Assembly: GCF_030766825.1 (NCBI RefSeq)
Contig: NZ_JASFDV010000032.1
Span: 1-64,000 of the forward strand
Direction of reading: 5' to 3'
From: Nocardiopsis sp. CC223A
Lineage (GTDB): Bacteria > Actinomycetota > Actinomycetes > Streptosporangiales > Streptosporangiaceae
Length of the DNA: 64,000 nt
Under the pieces are notes generated by a model. It saw only the letters and a program-made list of their open reading frames with translations, was not told the origin of the DNA and did no database searches. Of this stretch, positions 8,457 to 17,727 are shown piece by piece; the first letter of the stretch is position 1; each line of letters starts with the position of its first letter. The translations under genes were made by a program, and so were the position numbers.

Positions 8457-8482
8457 TATTCACAAAACCTGCCTTCGCCGCA

Positions 8483-8568
8483 GCCTCCAATAAGCCCGGC
8501 ACGAGACAGTCCTGCGCCGCCACCGCCACCGCCACCGGCACCGGCACCGGCACCGGCACCGCCAGCAG
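8483..8568. repeat. Solo IS3 terminus and hexanucleotide microsatellite
   Basis: Bases 8483-8508 repeat the IS3 end at 417-442 with about three mismatches, but no matching transposase is attached. Immediately after, 8517-8568 is a simple repeat of CACCGC and then CACCGG units (about seven units in all). It separates the defence pair from the next IS and probably marks an old IS3 deletion scar. Confidence 0.7.
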
Positions 8569-8649
8569 ACCCAGGCCGCAGAACACGGCCTGGACTGGGA
8601 CCCTCAGGGGTATGTGGGGCGTTTTCCCTTGAGTGTGGACACCTTCTGA

Positions 8650-9543
8650 TCAGGCAGCGAGCTTCAACCTAACCGCTCGCTGCTCGTAGACGAGCGGGCT
8701 GAGATACCCGTTCGCCGAATGACGCCTCCGAGTGTTGTGCCAGCCGATCCAGGAGAACACCGCCAACCGGGCCGCCCTGACCGTGGGCCACCGCTTCAAC
8801 CCCAACCCCTGCAACGTCTCCCGCTTCAACGTGGCGTTGAACGCCTCGGCCGCCGCGTTGTCCGCGCTGGAGCCCACCGCGCCCAACGACCGCGCCACCC
8901 CCAGCCGGCCGCACACCGCCGCGAACTCGGCGGAGGTGTACTGGGCACAGTGGACGGAGTGGAACACCGCTCCGTCCAGGGACCCGCGCTCACGCGCTGC
9001 GGCCTCCAACGCGTCCGCCACCAGGGACGTGCGCATGTGGTCGGCGATCGACCAGCCCACCAGACGGCGCGAGTACAGGTCGATGACCGTGGCCAGATAC
9101 AGGAAACGGCCCCATTCCACGGGCAGGTAGGTGATGTCCCCGACATAGCGGATGTTAGATGCGTCCGCGGTGAAGTCCCGCTCCAGCAGGTCGGGCACCG
9201 GCTCCCGAGACGGTGCGGGCACGGTGGTGCGCACCTTCGTGCGCAGATGGATGCCCTGCAGGCCAGCGGCCCGCATCAGGCGTTCGACACGCTTGTGGTT
9301 GACGTGGTGGCCCCGCTCGCGCAGCTCGGCGGTGATGCGCGGGGAGCCGTTGGCCGGGTCGGCCTCGTGGATTGCCGCGATCTGCGCGGTCAACTCGGCA
9401 TCACGCGCGGCCCGCTCCGCACGGGCACTCGCCCTCTGCTCCCAGGCGTGAAAGCCCGACCGGGACAGGCCCAGCACCCGGCACAGCCGCTTGACACCGA
9501 AGATGTCCCGGAAGTCCTGGACGAAGCTGAAGCGGCTCACCAC
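8650..9543 (-). CDS. IS3-family transposase OrfB, catalytic Asp lost
   Basis: This 297-residue rve-type DDE transposase starts with a HTH_21 region (YRVLGLSRSGFHAWEQR-like), then the first Asp in GDITYLPV. The second Asp should sit in HSDRGxQY, but here the codons read HSVHCAQY: Asp to Val, Arg to His and Gly to Cys. The Glu is kept in NAAAEAFNATLKRE. Loss of the second catalytic Asp should abolish strand transfer, so the copy is probably catalytically dead although the frame is open. Its start overlaps the end of orfA by 7 bases, where IS3 elements use programmed -1 frameshifting. Confidence 0.9.
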   Translation of the reverse strand: MVSRFSFVQDFRDIFGVKRLCRVLGLSRSGFHAWEQRASARAERAARDAELTAQIAAIHEADPANGSPRITAELRERGHHVNHKRVERLMRAAGLQGIHLRTKVRTTVPAPSREPVPDLLERDFTADASNIRYVGDITYLPVEWGRFLYLATVIDLYSRRLVGWSIADHMRTSLVADALEAAARERGSLDGAVFHSVHCAQYTSAEFAAVCGRLGVARSLGAVGSSADNAAAEAFNATLKRETLQGLGLKRWPTVRAARLAVFSWIGWHNTRRRHSANGYLSPLVYEQRAVRLKLAA

Positions 9544-9848
9544 TTCGTCTCTTTCGCGAAATAGGCGGCTGCCCGGCGCAGGATCTCGCGTTCGGTCTCC
9601 AGCTCGGCGACCTGGGCGCGCAGCCGCTTGTTCTCCTGTTCCAGGGACTCGCGTCGGGGGGTACGGCCCTGGGCGGGCGCGGTGGCGGTGGTGGGGCGGG
9701 CCTGGTCGTCTCTGCGGATCCAGTTGCGCAGGGTCTCGCGGTTGAGGCCGAGCTCGGCGGCGATCTGCGCGATGGTGACCCCGGGGCGGGACCGGTACAG
9801 GGCGACCGCGTCGGCTTTGAACTCGGCCGGGTAGTGCTTCATGGCCAT
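9537..9848 (-). CDS. IS3-family transposase OrfA (HTH protein)
   Basis: This 103-residue protein has an N-terminal helix-turn-helix (ALYRSRPGVTIAQIAAELGL and RETLRNWIRRD) and a C-terminal leucine-zipper-like coiled coil (ENKRLRAQVAELETEREILRR), then KYFAKETKW-like IS3 OrfA ending. It binds IS ends and joins OrfB by frameshifting. The ATG at 9848 overlaps nothing upstream. Confidence 0.9.
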   Translation of the reverse strand: MAMKHYPAEFKADAVALYRSRPGVTIAQIAAELGLNRETLRNWIRRDDQARPTTATAPAQGRTPRRESLEQENKRLRAQVAELETEREILRRAAAYFAKETKW

Positions 9849-9907
9849 GGGTGTGGACTCCTCCTCAGACTCAAGCGTCCGATATGTCCACTACCCGGGG
9901 GGAAGCC

Positions 9908-11699
9908 CCAAGGCCGGGTAGTTAGCGTTCTTGCACTGTTGGCAAGAGCTCCAGTGGATCTTCAACAGCGGTGTAGACACCCGGTCCGCTCTTGTGGATC
10001 AGCCCGGCCCTCGCCCACCGGGACAACTGCCGGTACATGCTCCCCAGAGTGATGTCTCCCAAACGATGAGCGATCTCCCGCGCACCCCATGGGCGGCCGG
10101 GATCGGCCGTGAGCAGCGCAACAACCTGTTCGCGGCGCCGATCAGCCCGGGCTGAGCGCCTTTCGTCCCGCGAGACCGCAGGTAGCGCAGGCTCAGGGAA
10201 GGCGGGTTCGCGGACCTCGATGTCCAGACCGGTGACCGTGCGGCTCGTATCGGGCCGTCCGTCGTCTTGGCGTTCGCCGTAGCGGGAGATCGGTGACTTG
10301 ACTTTGCGGGTGCCCACCCGCAGCCGCCGGGCGAGCAGCAGAGCGGCCAGGATCCGCCGCCCGATCGGCCCGACCGGGTCGACACAGGCCACTGCCTGGG
10401 CCCGGACCACATGGTCGCGTGCCCTCTGGAGCGCGACGGTGAAGGAGCACCGGTCCGGATCGGTGCCGGGGCGCGACTGCGCGGCGTCGACCATCACCGT
10501 CCGCAACGCCTGGTAGAGCACCAGCAGCGCCCACATCTCCTGCTCCACCCCCGCCGGGTCGCCCGAGCGCAGGATCCGGCCGCCCAACAGGGTGTGCCGC
10601 AGCGCGTAGTACGCCGATTCGTGCTCCCACCGCTGGTGGTAGAGGTCGACCAGGGCGGGGGCCGGGTAGCGGCGCGGGTCGGTCAACGTGGTGGCCAACC
10701 GGTAGGAGGAAGCGAACACGGTCCCGTCACCGCAGGTCACCGTCACCCGGGCGTCGATGATCCGGACTCGTACCGTTCCGATGACCGACAGGTAGGAGCC
10801 GTCACACAGGTGGGACAGGACCGGTGTGCGCCGGTTGGAGCGCAGCCGTCCCAGGACGCGGGCGCCAGTGCCACAGGCGGCGGCGAGGAAGTCGTTGCCG
10901 TCGAAACCTTTGTCCCAGAGCACGAGCATGTCCGCGTCCAGTAGGTGCAGCAGGCGTCGGGCGTAGCCGGTCTCGCCCTCGGCCGTGGGGCCGAAGACCG
11001 CGCCGATCAGGGCCCGGGTCCCGGTCTCGACCAGGGTCATCAGTTCGAGCATCGGGTAGCCGTTGCGGTCTGAGGTGCCGAAGCGGGCCCGGTTGCGTTC
11101 GGTGTCGGGGACTTTCAGTGAGGAGCATCCGTCGAAGGACACCGTTCGGTAGGGGCCGAACCGTACGCCCGGGGTGGTGGGCCGGGCCAAAGGGCCGGAC
11201 AGCACCTCCAAGAGCGTCCTCACAGGGGCGCTGCCCACTCTGCGGCGCAGATCGCGCAGGGCCTTGGCCGTTGGTGGGGTGGGGCCGATCCCGCCCAGGG
11301 CGGCGGTCATCTTGTCCCAGACCAGCGTGTATCCGGCCTCGGGGAACAGACACATCGCCAGAAGGAAGTAGACGCCGACCCGGGAGGGCAGGGCGCGCAG
11401 CCTGCGCTGGACGCTGCGGGTCTGTTCCAGGACCGCGTCGATGAGCTCGAAGCCGATGACGGTGGTCAGCGCTCCGAGGTGGCCGGGCGCGAACACCCCC
11501 GCGGCCACAGTGATCGTGTGGGAGATGGTGGTCAGGGCAGCGGGTGGGGGAGAATGACGAGGCAACGGAGTTCCTGAAGGGACGGGGCCGTCTTGGTCGA
11601 CTACCTGTCCTACAGGGCTCCGTTGTCTTCGTTCTCGGTCAGGGCTCCTTGAGCGCACTACTTGCATGAAACGCAAGAACGCTAACTACCCGGCCTTGG
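9908..11699 (-). mobile_element. IS4-family insertion sequence with perfect 27-bp ends and 8-bp target duplication
   Basis: Left end 9908-9934 and right end 11673-11699 are perfect inverted repeats starting CCAAGGCCGGGTAGTTAGCG. Both sides are flanked by GGGAAGCC (9900-9907 and 11700-11707), an 8-base target duplication. The preserved ends, duplication and open transposase frame suggest a recent and possibly active insertion. It entered sequence between an IS3 end and an ISAs1 fragment. Confidence 0.9.
9922..11667 (-). CDS. IS4-family transposase
   Basis: This 581-residue DDE transposase has an N-terminal IS4-type helical domain (HLGALTTVIGFELIDAVLEQ ... LPSRVGVYFLLAMCLF). The catalytic core shows the first Asp in VSFDGCSSLKVPDT, the second in LVLWDKGFDGNDF and the Glu in the YHQRWEHESAYYALRH (YREK-like) segment. 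A C-terminal winged-helix-like stretch (WGAREIAHRLGD) ends it. ATG 11667 lies just inside the right inverted repeat; an in-frame TTG at 11676 falls inside the repeat and is less likely. All catalytic residues are present, so it is probably functional. Confidence 0.9.
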   Translation of the reverse strand: MQVVRSRSPDRERRQRSPVGQVVDQDGPVPSGTPLPRHSPPPAALTTISHTITVAAGVFAPGHLGALTTVIGFELIDAVLEQTRSVQRRLRALPSRVGVYFLLAMCLFPEAGYTLVWDKMTAALGGIGPTPPTAKALRDLRRRVGSAPVRTLLEVLSGPLARPTTPGVRFGPYRTVSFDGCSSLKVPDTERNRARFGTSDRNGYPMLELMTLVETGTRALIGAVFGPTAEGETGYARRLLHLLDADMLVLWDKGFDGNDFLAAACGTGARVLGRLRSNRRTPVLSHLCDGSYLSVIGTVRVRIIDARVTVTCGDGTVFASSYRLATTLTDPRRYPAPALVDLYHQRWEHESAYYALRHTLLGGRILRSGDPAGVEQEMWALLVLYQALRTVMVDAAQSRPGTDPDRCSFTVALQRARDHVVRAQAVACVDPVGPIGRRILAALLLARRLRVGTRKVKSPISRYGERQDDGRPDTSRTVTGLDIEVREPAFPEPALPAVSRDERRSARADRRREQVVALLTADPGRPWGAREIAHRLGDITLGSMYRQLSRWARAGLIHKSGPGVYTAVEDPLELLPTVQER

Positions 11700-11709
11700 G
11701 GGAAGCCCC

Positions 11710-12354
11710 ATCGACGCCCTGACGATCCTTGTGGCAGGCGTGGACCTGACCGGCGTCGTGGTCACCGCCGATGCCCTGCACACCCAGACCGACACCGCCA
11801 CCCACCTGGTGCAGGAGTTGCACGCCGACTACGTTCTGACCGTCAAACGCAACCAGAGGACGTTGTTCGGCCAGGTCAAAGCCCTGTCCTGGGCTCAGGC
11901 CCCCACCCTGGCCACCGCCCGGGACCGCGGCCACGGGCGGGCCGAGACCCGCACCGTCAAGGCCATCGACCTCGCGGGCAGGACCGGTTTCCCGCACGCG
12001 GTCCAGGCCGTGCGGGTGCGCCGCCACGTGAAGGATCTGCGCACCGGGAAGGTGTCGTGGACCTGCGCGTATGCGGTGACCTCGCTGGAGGTCGAGCAGG
12101 CGGACGCGGTCCGGGTCGGAGCTCTGGTGCGGGGGCATGGGGGCATCGAGGCCTGGCATCACGTCAAGGACGTCACTTTGGGCGAGGACGCCTGCAAGGT
12201 CCGCTCCGGCCACGGCCCCGACAACCTGGCCGCGCTACGGGCTCTGGCCCTGGTGTTCCTGGGCCGGTTGAGACAGGACACCGTGCCCGACGCGATCCGG
12301 GGGGTGTCGTATGAGGCGTTCACCCGCCCGCTGGACGTGATCGGTCTTCACTGA
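11710..12354 (+). pseudogene. ISAs1-family transposase, C-terminal fragment
   Basis: This open frame carries the DDE_Tnp_1-like core of an ISAs1 transposase: VDLTGVVVTADALHTQ with the catalytic Asp, HADYVLTVKRNQ, and the late WHHVKDVTLGEDACKVRSGHGPDN region. The N-terminal about 170 residues usual for the family are missing; homology begins at the IS4 target duplication. The first part was therefore lost before or during the IS4/IS3 insertions. It is a remnant and cannot move alone. Confidence 0.85.
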
Positions 12355-12394
12355 CCAGCACGAACATCACCGCTCACCGAGAATGAAACAGCCC

Positions 12395-12482
12395 TGGTGT
12401 CGCCCCGGTCCAAAACCGCGGAGCACGAACGGAGCACACACGACCGGTTGGCGGCATTCGATGCCACCTCACGAGGTCCTCG
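12395..12482 (+). repeat. Right att arm repeat, copy 2 of 3
   Basis: This block, starting GGTGTCGCCCCGGTCCAAAA, is nearly identical to 5384-5470 and 52155-52240, with two GGAGCAC motifs. Here the left flank that should hold the att core has been replaced by the ISAs1 fragment. Confidence 0.8.
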
Positions 12483-12628
12483 TAGGCCAAGGCCGCATGG
12501 CGACAGAAACCAAGAATCAAACTCCACACAAGCCGACACACACCACTTTGGCACGTTGATCGACACCCATGGTGGACTGACTTGCTCGCGGTGAAGGTGT
12601 CTACTGTGGTGTTTGAACTGGAGTTTTT

Positions 12629-12662
12629 GGCGTACCTAGTGGGATTCGAATCTGTGGCTCTC
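12629..12662 (-). other. Degraded tRNA-Arg 3'-end att remnant
   Basis: The segment TGGCGTACCTAGTGGGATTC followed by GAATCTGTGGCT keeps the GGATTCGAA T-loop and the CCA end (minus strand) of the att core but with a broken T-stem. It lies about 170 bases before the NACHT gene and is probably an old attachment half-site. Confidence 0.5.
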
Positions 12663-12829
12663 GGGGTAGAGGCCCCTGCCTTCTGCCAGAGCCTTCACCA
12701 TTCGCCTGTTCTGTGCCACCGGTTCCCCCTATCGTCAGGAGAGTACGGGCCGGAGCGGCTATCCTCCAAGGGGTTTGTCGTCCCGACAGCTCGGCTTGCC
12801 CCCCGAAAGACGAACTTCCAGGGACACAC

Positions 12830-15800
12830 ATGGCGATGGTGGAGACGGCGGCGCTGGGCGTGGCCAAGGTGGTCGGTACCAGGGCGGGATCGATATGGCT
12901 GGCCCAGCGAACTGCCGCCTCCGACCGTGACAAGGATCTGACCGAGCTCATGAGGCTCACGTTCCGGGACACGGTCCTGCGTCGGAGGGTCGAACTCCAG
13001 TTGGAGGGGATCGCCCTCTCAGTAGCGGATCGCCTGTTGCCTTTGTGCGAGCAGGAGTTTCGTGGCCTGGACGACGCGGATCGCGCGGCGGTGCTGGCTG
13101 AGCTGACCGACACCCTGGAGCGGGCCGACCTGTCGGACCAGGAACTGCTGGGCGCTGATCTCGACCCGGCCATTCTCATTCGTAGGGTCCGCGCCCGCAT
13201 GCCCCGCCGGGACCGGCGCTTCGAGTTCGGCGAGGCAGGGGCCCGGTTGTTCGAGATCCTTCTGGAGGAGTGCTGCGAGGATTTGGTCCGGATCGTCGTC
13301 TCCCTGCCCCAGTTCCCCGCACGCGCCTCGGCCGAGGCACTCTCCCGACTGACTGGCCTGGCCGACCAGGTCTCTGCGGTACTTTCCCGATTGCCGCAGC
13401 GCAGCCTGGATGCGCCCGAGGGCATGGGCGACGACGAGGAGTTCGGCCGCCGCTACGCCGAACACATCAGCCGTACCCTCGACCAGGTAGAGCTTTTCGG
13501 GGTCCGGGTGCGGCGCTACCGTCCGCGCACCTCGTTGAGCGTGGCCTACATCAGCCTGAGTGTGTCCGCCGAGGACCGGCTTCGTCCTGCCCGTGACCAG
13601 CACTATGGGCATCTTCCCCTGGCTGGGGAACTTCCTTTGGAAGCCAAGGCGCCCGCGACGGCCACCATGCGGGTGGAGAGCGCTTTGGGGGATCGTCGGA
13701 GGACCCTCATCCGGGGTGAGGCAGGCTCGGGGAAGAGCACGCTGCTGCGCTGGCTGGCCATCACCGCCGTGCGCGGACGCTTCGATTCTGACCTAGAGGC
13801 GTGGAACGGATTCACTCCCTTCCTGATCAAGCTGCGCAGCCACGCCAAAGGAGCCCTTCCGGGCCCCGAACGCTTCCTGGAGGGGGTGGCTGATTCCCTG
13901 GCTGAGCTTATGCCCCGCGGCTGGGTCCACCGACGACTCTCCTCCGGGCGCGCCCTCCTGCTCGTTGACGGAGTGGATGAGCTTTCGGCTGCACAGCGCC
14001 GTCGGGTCCCCGGCTGGCTCCGCGACCTGCTGGCGACCTTTCCTGGTCTTCGGGTAGTGGTGACCAGCCGACCCGCCGCTGCAAGCGCAAGGTGGCTGGA
14101 GGGGGAGTCCTTCGGTACCGCCCACCTCGTGCCGATGGGGGCCTCCGACCTGCGCGAACTGGTCGGCCAGTGGCACCAGGCAATCAGCACCTCGCCTGGA
14201 CTTCCGTGCGAACCGGAGGCCCTGCCCCGCTATGAGGCGGAGCTGTTGGCCCGGTTGGAGAGCGCACCCCACCTGCGATCCCTGGCGTCGACTCCGCTCC
14301 TGGCAGCGATGCTGTGCGCGCTAAACCTCGACCACGCCACCCGGCTGCCCCGGGATCGGATGGGTTTGTACGCGGCTACCTTGACTATGTTGCTGGACCG
14401 GCGCGACGACGAACGGGACATCCCGGCCTTCCGCGACCTGGAACTGGACTACGAGCAGAAACTGCGGATGCTTCAGGGGCTGGCTTGGCGGTTGTCCTCT
14501 TCCCAACGCTCCGAACTGCCCAAGTCTGTGGCGCTTCGAGAGGTGGAAGAACGGGCCGCGACGATGCACGGGGTGCAGGGGTCTGCGGAGACATTGATGG
14601 AGTACCTCCTAGAGCGGAGCGGAGTGCTGAGGGAACCGGTGGACGGGCGGTTAAACTTCGCGCACCGGACCATTCAGGAGTACCTGACCGCCAAACAAGC
14701 GGTGTACGACCATGACATTGAATACCTGGTCGCCCGCGCCCATCTGGCCGGATGGCGGGAGACTGTCATCATGGCGGCAGGGCACGCCAATGGCCCCCAG
14801 TTGAAGGAACTGCTGGGCGGAATCCTGACCCGGATGGAGGCCGAGCCCAGGCACGCCCGCTATCTGAAGCTGTTGCTCGCTGCCTTCCTGGAGACCGCTT
14901 CGACGGTACCGGCGGAGCTCCGGGAGGCGATCCACGGCTGCGTGGATGATCTCGTACCACCCCGGGACAAGGCGACCGCGCGGTCGCTATCCACGGCGGG
15001 CGAAGTGGTGCTCGAAATGCTGCCGGAGAGTCTGGACGGGCTGACGGACAAACAGGCGGTGGCGACTGTCCGTGCAGCGACGCTGGTCAACGGCTCCAAG
15101 GCCTTGAACCGGCTGGCAGGCTACAAGAAGGATCCTCGTAGTGACGTGCAGGAGGAACTGCAGGACGCGTGGAAGTACTTCGACCCCGACGAATACGCGC
15201 GCCGTGTCCTTGCGGATACCCTCCTGGAGGGTTCGAGGCTCACCGTTGACTCCCATAGGCAACTCGCGTTTTTGCATCGCTTTCCTGGGCTTCGTGCGCT
15301 CTCCACCTCGATCCCGCAGTTGCGGAACTTGGATTTTCTCGAAAGGGTTCCCGGCCTGAGAGATTTGAGGATTCACCAAGCCGAGCTGGAGGATATTTCT
15401 GCGCTCCGGAACCATGGGAATTTGGATTTCTTTACAGCCGAACTCAACTCCTCGGCCGATGTGGGTGTGTTCCGGCATCTCCTTTCGCTCAAGGAACTCA
15501 ACCTGGGTATAACTGGTCAGGAAAGCCTCGATTTTATCGCTCAGATCCCCCAGCTCGACAGACTGACACTCCGAAACCTGGAATCCATCGACGACCACTC
15601 TCCGCTTCTCTCCCAGGAGAGCTTGACGTGCTTGTGGCTCTTCTGCTGTCCGGGCCTCGAGAACGTGGACGTGCTTCCTCTGTCGGATAGCATCGAAGAA
15701 CTGTGTCTCACCGGATCACGCCTGCGGTGTGACCTATCGGAAGTGGTGGCGAGGGCACCGCGAACCAGACGGTTGAACATATGGGACTGCCAGTGGGTGT

Positions 15801-16183
15801 CCAGTCTAGAGCCACTGTCGGATCTCCATTTGGAAAACCTGGTACTCGGACAGTTTAACCCGAGGGTTGACCTCGGTCCCATATTTTCCCATAAGGGCTT
15901 GCGCGTTCTTTGGATGCAGGGCGTGTGGATCCGCAGCCTGGAACCCCTGGTCGAACTGACTCAACTGCGCGATCTCTACCTTAAGGACTGCCTTGGCATC
16001 GAGAGCCTGGCTCCTCTGGCCTCCTTGCCGTCACTTCGAAAGCTCAATATTGTGGACGCACAACCTGGCCTCGACCTTTCTGCTCTCGAGGTGAACAGGA
16101 AACTGACCGTCTGTATCCGTGAGGGGCAGGACGTGCGGAATAGGGAGGCGTTGCGCGGACGTATTACTGAATTATCTGCATGA
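12830..16183 (+). CDS. Bacterial NLR-like protein: NACHT NTPase with C-terminal leucine-rich repeats
   Basis: This is a 1117-residue STAND NTPase. An N-terminal all-helical domain (about 1-240) is of the NACHT-associated helical type. Walker A is RGEAGSGKSTLL (about 293-304), Walker B LLLVDGVDEL (about 375-385), and sensor-like VVVTSRPAA follows. A helical region with FAHRTIQEYLTAKQAVYD comes next. From about residue 810 to 1105 come leucine-rich repeats (LSLKELNLG, ESLTCLWLF, LRVLWMQGV, LRDLYLKDC, LRKLNIVDA). Some bacterial NACHT proteins are known anti-phage sensors; this role is inferred here. ATG 12830 fits the family start; the frame extends to 12713 without a better ribosome-binding site. 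An IS701 copy begins 49 bases after the stop. Confidence 0.85.
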   Translation: MAMVETAALGVAKVVGTRAGSIWLAQRTAASDRDKDLTELMRLTFRDTVLRRRVELQLEGIALSVADRLLPLCEQEFRGLDDADRAAVLAELTDTLERADLSDQELLGADLDPAILIRRVRARMPRRDRRFEFGEAGARLFEILLEECCEDLVRIVVSLPQFPARASAEALSRLTGLADQVSAVLSRLPQRSLDAPEGMGDDEEFGRRYAEHISRTLDQVELFGVRVRRYRPRTSLSVAYISLSVSAEDRLRPARDQHYGHLPLAGELPLEAKAPATATMRVESALGDRRRTLIRGEAGSGKSTLLRWLAITAVRGRFDSDLEAWNGFTPFLIKLRSHAKGALPGPERFLEGVADSLAELMPRGWVHRRLSSGRALLLVDGVDELSAAQRRRVPGWLRDLLATFPGLRVVVTSRPAAASARWLEGESFGTAHLVPMGASDLRELVGQWHQAISTSPGLPCEPEALPRYEAELLARLESAPHLRSLASTPLLAAMLCALNLDHATRLPRDRMGLYAATLTMLLDRRDDERDIPAFRDLELDYEQKLRMLQGLAWRLSSSQRSELPKSVALREVEERAATMHGVQGSAETLMEYLLERSGVLREPVDGRLNFAHRTIQEYLTAKQAVYDHDIEYLVARAHLAGWRETVIMAAGHANGPQLKELLGGILTRMEAEPRHARYLKLLLAAFLETASTVPAELREAIHGCVDDLVPPRDKATARSLSTAGEVVLEMLPESLDGLTDKQAVATVRAATLVNGSKALNRLAGYKKDPRSDVQEELQDAWKYFDPDEYARRVLADTLLEGSRLTVDSHRQLAFLHRFPGLRALSTSIPQLRNLDFLERVPGLRDLRIHQAELEDISALRNHGNLDFFTAELNSSADVGVFRHLLSLKELNLGITGQESLDFIAQIPQLDRLTLRNLESIDDHSPLLSQESLTCLWLFCCPGLENVDVLPLSDSIEELCLTGSRLRCDLSEVVARAPRTRRLNIWDCQWVSSLEPLSDLHLENLVLGQFNPRVDLGPIFSHKGLRVLWMQGVWIRSLEPLVELTQLRDLYLKDCLGIESLAPLASLPSLRKLNIVDAQPGLDLSALEVNRKLTVCIREGQDVRNREALRGRITELSA

Positions 16184-16231
16184 CGAGGGTTGCCCCGAAG
16201 TGTCGTGTACTGGATTTAGTGGAGACCCTGG

Positions 16232-17696
16232 TACTACAGTTGCACTTCCGTTTTGTCATGATTCACAAGCCGCTCGTCTGCGCCGGTGGCAGCCCATCGC
16301 CAGCGCTTGGTGGGAGCGTCTGAACACCGACCACGCCAACACCTGCTCTGGGCCGTGCCCGACCGCGAACAGGGCGTGCATCAAACGGGCGATCTCGTTG
16401 CAGGACAGCGCCACCATCCCTGACCGGTGCGGATGCAGGCGCAACTCGGCCAGGCGGCAGGTGGCCACGAACGCGTGAGCGACCATCACCAGCAGGCTCC
16501 ACCGCTGCCACGAGGTCCACGTCCGCACCTGGTGCTCATCCAAACCGGCCAGGCCCTTGCCGTGCCGGAAGGACTCCTCCACCCTCCAGCGGCGCCCGGC
16601 CACCACCACCAGACGCGCCAAAGGCACCGCCACCGGGGCGAAGCAGTGGAAGAACGCCAGCTCACCGGTGGTGCGGTTGCGGCGGATCAGCACCCATCGC
16701 ACCCCGTGCTCATCGGTTCGGTCGTCGATGAGCGCCCAGCCGTAGTAGCGCTCGCCCTTGGACCCGGCCCCGGCCGAATGCTTCTGCCGCCCCCGCTCCG
16801 GCACCAGGACGGCCAACTCTTTGACCGGCAGGGGACCGCGCGGGGTGGGCAAGGGGTCGGTGGCCGACATCTCCATCACGTACCCCACCCCGTGTTCTTC
16901 CAGGTAGCCGCGCAAGTGCGGGTTGCGGCCGTAGACCTCGTCGCCGGCCACCCACGCATCAGGGGTGTTGCTCCAGGGCGGCGGCGATCATCTGCCGGGC
17001 CAGCTCGGTCTTGGTGGCGAAACGGGTCGTGTCGGGGATCCCGGCCGCTCGGCGGCGGGCGAGGTCCCCGGTCCAGGTCCGGGGCAGGTAGAGGCGGTGG
17101 TCGATCAGGGCGTGGGCGGTGGGTGTGGTGTGGGCGAGGTAGACCGCGACCTGGCAGTTCTCGACCTGGCCGGTGACCCCGGTGTACTGGCGGGTGACCC
17201 CGACCGTGTGTTTTCCCTGCTTGATGTCACCGGTCTCGTCCACGACCAGGACCGTGTCAGGAGTGCCCAGGTGCGCGATGACATGGTCGCGCAGCGCGGC
17301 GGCCAGAGCCGTCTCGTTGATGCGGGCGCGGGAGAACAGGTGCTGGAACCGGTACGGGGAGGGGTGACCGGCGTGTTCGGCCAGGGTCCAGCAGTTCTTG
17401 GCCTGCAACGGGGCCAGCAGGGCGCTGATCACCTCGCGGGCGGTGGTGCGGGTCTCGGGGCGGGCCAGGTGCGGGGTGACGACGGTGTCGATGGTTTCGT
17501 TCAGCAGGCGCGGCCACCGCTGGGCGGCTACGCTGGTGTCCGCGGCCGCCGCCTGTTCTTTCTTTGTCTTCACAACCATTGATGATCGGGTGGCGGCCGT
17601 TCGTGTGTCCGGGAAACCGCCAGATCAGCGGCGCTTAATCCTCCGGAGCGGCGCAGAGCGCTCAGACCAGGACAAACCGGAAGTGCAACTGTAGTA
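16232..17696 (-). mobile_element. IS701-family insertion sequence with CTGG target duplication
   Basis: Left end 16232-16257 and right end 17671-17696 are inverted repeats (TACTACAGTTGCACTTCCG) with one mismatch. Both are flanked by CTGG (16228-16231 and 17697-17700), a 4-base duplication. It sits between the two large STAND NTPase genes. Its transposase is frameshifted. Confidence 0.85.
16256..17579 (-). pseudogene. IS701-family transposase, split by a frameshift
   Basis: The N-terminal frame (17579 to 16959) has TVLVVDETGDIKQGKHTVGV with the first catalytic Asp and ends ..AAALEQHP. The C-terminal frame (to 16256) resumes with DAWVAGDEVYGRNPHLRG (second Asp), and has WRVEESFRHGKGLAGLDEHQ (Glu). 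The break is at about 16953-16960 within CACCCCTGATGCG, where one base change in length would restore the protein. IS701 transposases are normally one frame, so this is probably a mutation; programmed frameshifting at the C-run cannot be excluded. Confidence 0.85.
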
Positions 17697-17702
17697 CTGG
17701 TA

Positions 17703-17727
17703 TGTGCCGGGATCGCCTCCCGGCACA
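17703..17727. terminator. Hairpin TGTGCCGGG/CCCGGCACA
   Basis: A perfect 9-bp stem with a 7-base loop (ATCGCCT) lies right of the IS701 element. The same motif (GCCGGGATCGCCT) occurs at 54581-54593 without the second arm and at 59550-59572 with it. No T-run follows, so terminator function is tentative. Confidence 0.4.

Larger units (their letters stand above)
8634..9892 (-). mobile_element. IS3-family insertion sequence (about 1.26 kb)
   Basis: It has the usual orfA-orfB arrangement on the minus strand and short imperfect ends sharing GTGGACA (8635-8641) and its complement TGTCCAC (9885-9891). Length is normal for IS3. The right end lies only a few bases from the IS4 insertion. The transposase lacks one catalytic Asp (see OrfB). 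Confidence 0.75.
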
